This document shows, in pieces, positions 56,499 to 64,000 of a stretch of 64,000 bases of DNA. Each line of letters opens with the position of its first letter. Within the stretch, counting starts at the first letter, position 1. Below the pieces are notes generated by a model. That model saw only the letters and a list, made by a program, of their open reading frames with translations, did no database searches and was not told the origin of the DNA. The translations under genes were made by a program, and so were the position numbers. This stretch comes from Scenedesmus sp. ARA3. Lineage: Eukaryota > Chlorophyta > Chlorophyceae > Sphaeropleales > Scenedesmaceae. The stretch lies in assembly GCA_004335835.1 (NCBI GenBank), contig RWJK01001501.1, positions 1-64,000 on the forward strand, written 5' to 3'.

Positions 56499-59400
56499 GC
56501 GTTCACACTGTTTGGTCACAACCGAACTTGCACAAAAGTGCATCAAAGTGCATCAACCAAACACCAGAGAGCATACACTGCACCACCACAAGTCCCTACC
56601 ACCTGCCCTTGGTCTGCACTTGGTGCTTGCTGCGCTCCATCTGCTGCCATCCACTTTGCATGCTGGCCGCCGTCAGGCATGATGCATGGTGATGCGCTGA
56701 TCCTGCCGCTGCCGCCTGCTGCGCCTCCTCTGCTGCCCCTGCTCTCCTATTCTACTGCAGCGCCGGCTGCCTTCGGGCATGCAGGGAGACAAGACAGCTG
56801 CAGCGCTGGGCACCTTCCCCACTGCAGCCGGCAGCGAGGGCAGCCTGCGCAACCACCTGGCTGTGTGGGGCCCAGGCGTGCCCTCCGGAGCCACAGACGA
56901 CACCCTTCTAACCCTAGCAGATGTGCTGCCAACAATGGCGGAGCTGGCCAATGCAACAAATACAAAGCACCGGAAGTGGTCGGGCCGCAGCTTTGCCAAT
57001 TTGCTGGTGGAGGGAGGCAGGAAGAGGCGCAGCCAGGCAGCGAGGTTTCATTTTGTGCTGGGTGTGTCTGCTGACAAGGGGCAGTGCCCGCCCCTGATGG
57101 AGCTGATGCAGCGGCAGCTGCCTGACCTGGGGCCTGACAGGTGCGGCTTGACAGGCTGCAATTGTGTTTTGTGGTTATCTTTGATTCTGCGATAATGCAC
57201 GTGGTTGGTGCAGCGGCAGGTGCCTGACCTGGGGCCTGACAGGTGCGGCTGCTGGAATACGCGGTGTTTTTGCAGTAGTTTTGTGGAGATGTGCATGTAA
57301 TGTTGTGACGTGTGTGCGGCTGCACAGTACGACCGCTGGTATGTATGTTAGTGACGACCTGCTGCTGCTGCTGCTGCTGCAGCTGCTGCTAGTGTCAGGG
57401 AGGTGCTTCAACATCTGCCAATGCACAGCGCAACCGTTGATACATATGTAAGTGACCTGCTGCCGCTGGTGCTGCTAGTGTCAGGGAGGTGCTGCAACGT
57501 CTGCCGCTACACAGCGCAACCATTGACATGTATGTGACCTGCTGCTGCTGCTGCTGCTGCTGTTCTGTTGCTGCTACGGCTGCTGCTGCTGCTTGCTTCA
57601 GGGAGGTGCTGCGGCCGCAGCCGCTGCTGTCGTACGATGTGTACAAGCGCTGCATCGTGGGCAGGTACCGCGACTTCAAGTGGTACGGCGTCAGCAACAA
57701 GGTGTACAGGCAAGTCGCTGTTGCGGTAGAAGTGCTTGGCCAGCTGCAAGTGGTACGGCGTCAGCAGCAAGGTGTGCAGGCAAGCCGTCTGCCGCGGACA
57801 GCGGACGTCTTGTCGCCATTGAACAGCAGCAAGGTGGAGACGAACCATACGGCCGCAAGCAGCAGCTCCAGCATCATTCAGCGCATGGTGCAGCCGTTGC
57901 ATGCAGGTGTTATTAGTACACCAGTAGCAGTAGTCAGGCAGCAGTGCCCAATGTGCATAACTCCACACCAGATCACAGCACTGCAATGAGGCACAAAAAT
58001 TCATGCAGGCTGCATCCGACGCTGCAATGGCCGCCCTCCTGCCCCGCATCGCCCTTGCAAACTCCTGCTGCAGGATGAACGGCACCCACATCGAGAAGCC
58101 CTGCAACGAAGTGCGCAATCCTCACAAGAGCTCCATTGCAGCGCGTTTTGATGCAGAGGCAGCAGCATGGTGGCAGTCTGTAGTAGCAGAGCCAGATAGC
58201 TTCACTAAGCCTGTTTATCAGCTGGGACTGCAGGGTGAAGAGGCCAGTAATGTGGAGGCAGAGGGAGCTGTGCAGATCACCCGGGGAAGTGTCACCGTCA
58301 GCAGCAGGGCCAACTACACACGCGTTGGGGACAACGTGTGCATGAAGGCAACGGTGAGTGCGGGGGCTGCATGCAAAGGCAATGTCGTGTTATGCTGGCT
58401 GTGCATGGAACGTGCTGCTTGATTCAGATTTTGTGTTTGCCAGCGCATTAAGCCATGTGGAGTGCGGATGATGGGTGGCAACAGCAGCAGGTTGTCCTTG
58501 CAAAGCATCCCTAGGTATTGCATTCGATACCCGCTGCTGTTGACTACCAAGTAGCAGCTATGAACCAAACTTTTCTGGCTTTGTGTTGCGCAACATGTTG
58601 CTTGTTATGCAGCTGCACACACCCGGCCACTACACCGTCACCGCAATGTACATCGCCAGTGCACTGGCCAGTGGCAGCGGCCGCTACCGGGCTGAGTTCA
58701 GGCTGCTGGTGGGCAAGGCTTCTGAGGTGGCGGCTGGCTCCGCAGCCAGCATCACCTCAGTGCTAGGGCCGTCAGCGCAGAGGTCGGGCAGCCCGGTGAG
58801 TGGGATCTAACTAAATCGAAGCATCTAATTCATTTCTTGCAGTCATCACAGGTGCCAGGCAGAACTACCGGCTCCTGTTGCGAGCAGCATTGGCAGAAAA
58901 AGCGGCCGCCGATGAGCCATGGTTTATTGGGCGCGTGTTGGACCAAACGTGATGACACATGTGTGCTGTTGGTTGTGCAGTGACCTCACATTGCTGCTGC
59001 TGCTGCCGCCGCCGCTGCAGGCGTCCAGTGGCAGCATCATAGGCCTTGTGGACCTGAGCAGGTACAAGCGGGGCCAGGAGCTGGATGTCTGCTTCCAGCT
59101 GCTGCGCATCAGAGACATGAAGCAGCAGCAACAGCAGCAGCAGGCAGACAACAACCTTGGACTGCTCACTGAGAGTTCCTTGGGTGCCAGCAGCAGTGCA
59201 GCTACTGCCGCGTCACAGCAGCTACCAACGACTAGCGTTCCAGCAGCATCTGACTACCCTATGCCGACGGTTTCACGGCCAACAGAGCGAGCTGACGCAT
59301 CCAGTGAGCAGGTAGTAATCGATGAGGCGGATGACGCTCAAGGCGCTGATGACTCAGCAGCTACGCCAGGTGGCATCCCGCCTTGGCATTTCATCCTCGA

Positions 59401-59806
59401 CAACCTGCGCTTCGTGCTTGTTACAAACAGCACGCGTGCAGCTACTGCTGCTGCGCTGGCACTCGGCGTTCCTGCAGGCATGCCTCTCGACACCATCGCC
59501 TTGTCGTCTACGGATGTGCAGCCAGCAGAATACGAGTATTTCAAGCCTACACCTGACATGCTCGAACTGGAGCGGCGGATGCGTGCAGCTACGATACAAG
59601 CCAGCACATACATAGAAGCAGAGGGCCAGTGGGGTGGGCAGGCGAGCCCACAAGCAAGCAGCAGCAGCAGCGGCGGGGCAGGCATGCAGCAGGCGTGGTG
59701 GAAGCTGCAGCAGAAGTATGGCTGGCCTGATGGCCAGGTTGTGTTCAAGAGCCTGTACGCGCCCTGCCCGGTGGAGCCTGGGCAGTGCTCGGAGAGCTGC
59801 GGGTGA
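51899..59806 (+). CDS. Secreted sulfatase-family protein with atypical CAMGR active-site motif
   Basis: Fourteen exons join in phase to 972 residues: 51899-52136, 52691-52865, 53363-53479, 53817-53906, 54281-54376, 55097-55237, 55594-55708, 56130-56200, 56378-56459, 56761-57140, 57602-57701, 58009-58353, 58613-58795, 59021-59806. A signal peptide and Ser-rich segment lead into the alkaline-phosphatase-like core: metal ligands in ILVDDMGYDDIG (Asp108, Asp109), SAPLCAMGRAEFLTGR at the formylglycine position (Cys155), HYGKWHNG (Lys206, His208), YAPYAIHR (His284) and LTGDNGP (Asp360, Asn361). Residues beyond about 535 form an alga-type extension with Cys, a beta-rich segment and a Ser/Gln-rich loop. 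Sulfatases hydrolyse sulfate esters and algae secrete them under sulfur starvation. Position 157 is Met where the family has Pro or Ala, so activity is uncertain. Introns contain many exon-edge copies and one assembly gap. Confidence 0.9.
52398..52690 (+). repeat. CACTGCTGT/TACTGCTGT minisatellite in sulfatase intron 1
   Basis: Nine- to ten-base units ACTGCTGTC, ACTGCTGTGT and ACTGCTGTGC alternate up to the CAG acceptor of exon 2 at 52691. The array includes the N run, so its true length is unknown. Confidence 0.93.
52486..52589. other. Assembly gap (104 N)
   Basis: Undetermined bases within the minisatellite of sulfatase intron 1. Confidence 0.99.
53180..53400 (+). repeat. Acceptor-side copy of sulfatase exon 3
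   Basis: ACACAAAGGCTGATCAAGGGCGGCATGAGCTTC (53213-53245, copying the start of exon 3 at 53363) and its upstream flank GCCCCATGGCCATCGTCGCT form a unit repeated about 150 bases before the true exon. In the copy the acceptor CAG has become AAG. Confidence 0.85.
54014..54050 (+). repeat. Donor-side copy of sulfatase exon 4
   Basis: TCATGACAGCATACTACGGC and AAGTGGTGAG copy the end of exon 4 (TACATGACCGCACACTACGG, ending 53906) after a CTG run. Confidence 0.82.
54326..54655 (+). repeat. Three copies of the sulfatase exon 5 end
   Basis: GTGGCTGCCCTCCAAGTACA to CTGATGCG|GTGCGG (exon 5 end, 54376) recurs at 54463-54516 with a one-base insertion and at 54600-54650 with a one-base loss, so neither extra copy can replace the exon in frame. 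Confidence 0.9.
54838..55165 (+). repeat. Three copies of the sulfatase exon 6 start
   Basis: CAGGCACAACAAGGGCACAT with CAGACCAAGGG and GAGCAGGTGCTGGCCAACAAGA occurs at 54838-54903, 54969-55036 and in the real exon (55097-55165), period about 130 bases. All three keep a CAG acceptor. The intervening sequence contains TGTTACAT-like repeats. Confidence 0.92.
55915..56129 (+). repeat. Two CTG-run plus exon 8 units in sulfatase intron 7
   Basis: CTG runs at 55918-55978 and 56052-56127 are each followed by CCAGGTGTGGTC and TACCTGGCATACCT. The first copy of the exon (55982-56045) carries indels and a stop; the second is the real exon 8. The duplicated unit therefore includes the pyrimidine-like tract, acceptor and exon. 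Confidence 0.9.
57098..57500 (+). repeat. Copies of sulfatase exon 10 end and exon 11 start in one intron
   Basis: A donor-side copy of exon 10 (CAGCGGCAGGTGCCTGACCTGGGGCCTGACAGGTGCGG in two parts, 57212-57247) and two acceptor-side copies of exon 11 (GTGTCAGGGAGGTGCT, near 57393-57415 and 57476-57500) fill the intron between them. A donor-side copy of exon 11 follows at 57745-57780. Confidence 0.85.
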
Positions 59807-60491
59807 TTGCTGCTGGCAACAGTTGTGGGTGATTGCTGCTGGCAGCAACTGCACTGCAGGAGTGTTTGGCCCACAGGTACCTATCTGATATGTGAAAGTT
59901 GGGCGTCTGAGAGTACTTGAAAATGTCTGAATGACCAAGTGTTCCGCATCTCTGCCGTGATATCATTCTGCATCTGACTGAGAGTTGGCACTCATGAGCG
60001 TGTATCATGATATATATAGGTTTTAATCATTCTTTCATCATTGCTTGAATCAAGACCACGACGTCATCCTGTTGTGGCGACATCATGCAAGATGCATATG
60101 GCACCAGCTGTCACTTGTAAACTACCTAGGTAGTAGGCCTACTACTTGGCTCTCTGGAAGCCTCGTCCGGCGGCAGGTGCCGCGGCTTGTGCAGCACATG
60201 CGTGCACCCCCGCCAGAAATGGGGTTTGCAACATCAACCCCTCATTACCCGGTGCTTCTCATTGCGGCCATCAGCTCATGGTAGCGCCTGGAAGCCTCCT
60301 CTGCTGGCAGGTGCCGCAGCCTGTGCAGCAACCCTTGCCTAAACTATGGCTTATGACATCAACCTCTCACAAGCTGGTGCTCCTGCTGGCAGCCATCACC
60401 TCGTGGTAGCGCCTGGAGGCCTCGTCCGGCGGCAGGTACCGCAGCCTGTGCAGCAACCCTTGCCTAAACTATGGCTTATGACATCAACCTC
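59807..60491. other. Convergent intergenic region, mostly 3' end copies
   Basis: It separates the sulfatase stop from the dioxygenase stop. The right-hand half is occupied by tandem copies of the dioxygenase last-exon end. Confidence 0.6.
60116..60120 (+). terminator. Possible TGTAA polyadenylation signal of the sulfatase gene
   Basis: This is the green-algal consensus signal, about 310 bases after the sulfatase stop. The motif is short, so the assignment is weak. Confidence 0.25.
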
Positions 60492-60562
60492 TCACAAGCC
60501 GCCGCTCCTGCTGGCAGCCATCAGCTCATGGTAGCGCCTGGACGCCTCCTCTGGCGGCAGGT
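60155..60562 (-). repeat. 125-bp tandem array over the dioxygenase 3' end
   Basis: GTAGCGCCTGGA begins at 60281, 60406 and 60531, an exact 125-base period, with an older partial copy at 60155-60185. Each unit carries the last coding part of the dioxygenase on the minus strand (LPPEEASRRYHELMAAS) and its downstream sequence. Only the 60492-60562 part is in the annotated frame; the others lie in the 3' region. Confidence 0.93.
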
Positions 60563-63500
60563 GCTGCAGCTTGTGCAGCACGCCCTGCCGGGTGAGGTCA
60601 CCAACCACAGCAGGCGGGAACAGCGGCGACGCCGGCAGCTGCGGGGCTACTGGGGCGGCGCCAAGCCCTTGCTGCTGCTGCTGCTCTGAGGACTGGTAGC
60701 ATGTAGGCAGCACCTGCAGGGCAGGCGCAGTGCAGTTCGCAGCAGGCTGATTAGAGTGATGTAGCCTTGAGCGCATGTATTGACCATGGTCACCTACTTT
60801 GGATGGTCGGCAACCCAGAGCACTTACATACACAAAGCGTATTGCTTAAATTGTGGTAGTATGCAGCCAACCAGCTTGAAGCATGCAAGCGATGGCAGTG
60901 CGCGCAGCAGCACCAGCACAGGCATCTTCTTGCCTCTGAGCTGCCGCATCTGCTCACACCACCTACAGTTTGTGCTTTTGAGGTCAAGCACAGTTGGCTG
61001 GCAGATATCTGGTACTGCCCTCAGCAGCCCACCTCTATGATGGCGTCATAATTGGGCTTGTGGAAGAACGCCATCGACAGCCGCCTGCTGCTGCGCGCCT
61101 TGGCTGGCAGCGGGTTGGTCACGCGGTGCAGCGTGGCCTTCCATAGGCCGTTGGTCCAGCGTGACATCAGGCTGCCTAGGTTGAGCAGCAGCGCACCTGC
61201 AGCAGCACACAACACACAGCTGTATGGACTCAGTCCAAACAGGCAAAAAGTTTGTGAATAATGAGTGGAATGCAGCGCAGCACATCGTGAAGAGCCCAGC
61301 ATGAGGCAACCCACGCACACAGTTCCTGCAAACGTTTGTGCCCATGCAGCACATGCTCAACGGTTGCTGTGCGAGACGCACTGCTTGACAACCTTTCGCT
61401 GCAGGTCAAACACTGCTCTTGTTGCCACCTCTCTCACACTCGCCGTACACTGTACTCGGCGCACAGCTGTGCAAGTCATCAAACAACACCACGCCACACT
61501 GCACCATCACAGCCCTCACCCACCTGGCGGCACTTCCACCTCCAGCCACTGCCGCTATCCGCCTGGACTGGCTACAAACACTACTTCCATATCCCAGTCA
61601 TGTCATAACCACCAAAACATACCACGGCCCACCACAGCCCACCACAGCCCACCACAGTACGATACATACAATCTCTCACCCACCTGACGGCACCTCCACC
61701 TCCAGCCACTGCCCTGCAGCACACAGCACAGCACAGCACAGCACAGCACAGCGCGCCACACCACACCACACCCACCTGGCGGCACCTCCACCTCCAGCCA
61801 CTGGCCTGCAGCGCTCAGCAGCTGCAGCCCCACCACATCACACATCACCTCAGTTCCATGAACCCAGGATCACACGTTTGTTCCAAAACCAAATCACCCA
61901 CCTGGCGCCACCTGCACCTCCAGCCACTGCCCCGAAGCACTCAGCAGCTGCAGCCCACCGTTGCCAGCCCGCCAGCCGCTGCCAGGCAGGTAGTCCTGGC
62001 TGGCCAGCAGCGTGAGGCTGCCCGAGTCGATGTGTGCCTTCTTGCGCAGGTCATGTGGGCCTGGCGGCAGCAGCTGCGAGGGGTAGTTGGCCACCTGGCA
62101 GGTGACACACAGCCAGTATGGGCAAAATGACGAGTAAATAGATGGCGGAAGCAGATGTACAGCCACAGCAGGCAGGCAGCCAGCCAGGCAGGCGCAACAG
62201 CTACAATTGAACATAGAAAGAGAAAACACAGGTTGATCCTGGCTGGCCAGCAGAGTGAGGCTGCCCGAGTCGATGTGGGCCTTCTTGCGCAGGTCATGTG
62301 GGCCAGGCGGCAGCAGCTGCGAGGGGTAGTTGGCAACCTGATGCATGCAGCGCAACAAAGGTAGAGGGAAGTGCGAGGAAAGAAGCAAGCAGTCGGTCGG
62401 AACATCAGTTGGACAGTCAGGGCAAGCAGGCAGAATAAGCAAGCTGTGTGACCCTGGGAACAGCCGGCTGAAGTATAAGGAGCTGTGCAAATGTGATCCT
62501 GGCTGGCCAGCAGCGTGAGGTTGCCTGATTCGATGTGAGCCTTCTTGCGCAGGTCATGTGGGCCAGGCTGCAGCAGCTGCGAGGGGTAGTTGGCCACCTG
62601 GCAGGTGGTGGGCGCGGGGCAGCGAGGGTGGGGAGGAGGGTCAGGGATGGCGGGAAGCAGGTCGAGGCACAGCAGCCAGGCAAATAGGGCAACATGTCAA
62701 TAGTTGTGAAACAGCAGACACATAAGTCAAACGTGCCGGATTTGAATGCGCAGCACAATCGCGCACGCCAGCGAACACTTGGTGATGTGCACACAGCAGT
62801 CCTCACGCCCCTCGCACTCCACGACAGATGTGAACAAAGAATAGCAACGCAGCAGCACATGCTTGCTGGCTGGGCTGTTGCTGGGCTGGACCTGCGGAGT
62901 GCTACACATAACTGTTGATTGACACAGCAGTCGCACAACTAGTGCCATTCCCCACCAACCTGCAGGTTGCTGTGGTGCCGGCAGATCTTGTCATCAAAAA
63001 AGTGCTGCTGCAGCCCCAGGCTGGCAGCAGCCAGGCGTAGCACCGCGCCCGCGATGATTTCGCACTGACTGTAGCATGCCTGCATTGCTGGCTGCAGCTC
63101 GGGTGTGCTGCTGCTTGGGAAGACGTCAGGAGTGAAGAAGACCTGCAGGCAGATGTAACACATTACATGTCATTGAATCTGTCGGTGTTTGAAAACAACA
63201 GTCAAGCTGTCTTGCACGGCGTGCCAAGCACAGCTACGGTGCTAGCACTCCCAAGCAAAGCAGCGACCCCCAAGGCAAGAAAGAGCATTGATCTTCCTGC
63301 AGAGCTGCGTCAATGTCTTACAGGTACAGGACAGGTTGTCAGCACGCCACTGCCTTGGCCGCCAGCTTGCACAGTGAGCATTGTCCTGCAGCTTCTCCTG
63401 CTTGTGCAATTGCTGTGGCTTCTTTGGGCTTCTTTACCCTGCTTCAAGCCCGCCTGACCCGGCTCTGACGAGTAATAAGGCATATGCACAGCAACTCATT

Positions 63501-63691
63501 GATATTCAATGCCCTTGCGTGTGATGTAACAGCCCTTGCGCTGCCCTGCTTCAACCTCACCTGGCCCAGCTCTGAGCAGTAGTAGGGCTGCTGCAGCTGC
63601 TGCTGCGTCAGCGGAGGCCCACACATGAAGCGCTCCGACAGGATGCCTGCAAGCGCCGACGGCTCCCTGCTGCTGCCACACAGTGCAGCCA

Positions 63692-63727
<36 letters not shown>

Positions 63728-64000
63728 ATGCCTGCAGCATAGCACATGCTGGAGTTGGTGAGGCATTTTGTATGAGACAGATGAGAGCACAGCTGTGAAC
63801 CCAAATGCAGCTGGTGCTTGCAGTGTCGGCTGACAGCTGGCTGCTGCTGTGGTATTGCAGCATGTGCTCGCGTCATGTACATACGTGCTTCTGACAGCTC
63901 GATGCTGCCGAAGCCTGCCATACCAGCTGAGGTGAGATTTAGGTTCTGCAGGGTGCTGAAGCATGTACTGCCTGTACTGCTGCAGCAGCACATGCTCGTA
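60492..64000 (-). CDS. 2-oxoglutarate/Fe(II)-dependent dioxygenase, 5' end beyond window
   Basis: Minus-strand exons in transcript order: one or more beyond or near 63880-63935, then 63731-63561, 63142-62960, 62094-61902, 61196-61033 and 60713-60492, all in phase. Recognised parts are a leader with poly-Gln then LSERFMCGPPLTQQQLQQPYY, VFFTPDVFPSS...HSNLQ, ANYPSQLLPPGPHDLRKKAHIDSG (first two iron ligands, H-x-D), LQLLSASGQWLEVQVAPGALLLNLG, and SRWTNGLWKATLHRVTNP...RRLSMAFFHKP (distal His and the R-x-S that binds 2-oxoglutarate). This is the plant DOXC / isopenicillin-N-synthase-like fold of soluble dioxygenases. The substrate cannot be told. The gene is convergent with the sulfatase gene. The exon carrying H-x-D is present in three partial copies. 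The 63880-63935 exon (GMAGFGSIELSEA) is probable; its link to the next exon is unresolved. Confidence 0.88.
61505..61960 (-). repeat. Four copies of the dioxygenase exon end plus donor
   Basis: On the plus strand, CACCCACCTGGCGGCACCTC with CACCTCCAGCCACTG, coding GQWLEVEVPPGG then the donor GTGGGTG on the minus strand, occurs at about 61513, 61672, 61769 and in the true exon (61902). The spacing is 100-160 bases. A CAGCA pentanucleotide run lies at 61722-61750. Confidence 0.9.
61985..62600 (-). repeat. Three tandem copies of the dioxygenase H-x-D exon start
   Basis: VANYPSQLL-PGPHDLRKKAHI is encoded three times on the minus strand, with exon starts at 62597, 62337 and 62094 and a period of about 240-260 bases. 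Only the last copy continues into the rest of the exon. The first copy reads HIES, the other two HIDS. All have an AG just before GTGGCC or GTTGCC. Confidence 0.93.
63678..63723. repeat. CTG run encoding poly-Gln in the dioxygenase
   Basis: The plus-strand CTG run reads as CAG on the coding strand and gives about 12 Gln near the start of an exon. Confidence 0.88.

Noticed and set aside
60155..60562. Regular array considered as a CRISPR-like structure
   Set aside because: The 125-bp units are contiguous with no unique spacers, and each is a copy of gene 3' end sequence in a eukaryotic genome.

Overview
The window looks like nuclear DNA of a green alga (Chlorophyta, most likely a core chlorophyte of the Chlamydomonadales/Sphaeropleales type). 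The reasons are many short exons with GTGxG or GTGAG donors and CAG acceptors, extreme (CAG/CTG)n content giving Ala, Gln and Ser runs, a plant-type DPE2 glucanotransferase, ALG11, Sm D3, and a small RIIa protein of the kind found in flagellar axonemes. Genus cannot be fixed from the sequence. Two runs of N (31161-31372, 52486-52589) show it is scaffolded draft sequence, and both lie inside tandem repeats. Exon models were built by hand from splice sites, reading phase and recognised protein motifs; every multi-exon model below sums to an intact frame.

Layout. 241-2058 (-): secreted Ala-rich protein with seven N-x-Y-E-G repeats. 4074-7147 (+): histidine-phosphatase (phosphoglycerate-mutase-like) gene with a duplicated exon. 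8416-14451 (+): very large ankyrin-repeat, low-complexity protein. 16268-16765 (+): doubtful small membrane protein. 17785-18153 (-): intronless Sm D3. 19950-20766 (+): two-exon RIIa-domain protein with a GC-AG intron. 21912-34983 (+): 20-exon DPE2 4-alpha-glucanotransferase. 36367-38348 (-): secreted cupin. 39523-41848 (-): armadillo-like protein. 42351-46682 (+): ALG11 mannosyltransferase, divergent from the ARM gene across about 500 bp. 48295-50007 (+): secreted Ala-rich protein with 22-residue helical repeats. 51899-59806 (+): 14-exon sulfatase with an unusual CAMGR active-site motif. 60492->64000 (-): 2-oxoglutarate/Fe(II) dioxygenase that runs off the right edge.

The genes are a normal mix of housekeeping functions (starch/maltose metabolism, N-glycan assembly, splicing, sulfur scavenging) and secreted or low-complexity proteins. 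They do not form a single pathway.

The striking feature is architectural. In at least six genes the introns are built partly from diverged tandem copies of the adjacent exon edge, either 3' exon end plus donor or acceptor plus 5' exon start, in 2-5 copies with periods of about 90-300 bp. This is what intron growth or gain by tandem duplication of AG|GT-bearing segments would leave. CTG runs also tend to sit just upstream of 3' splice sites, while CAG runs tend to lie in exons.
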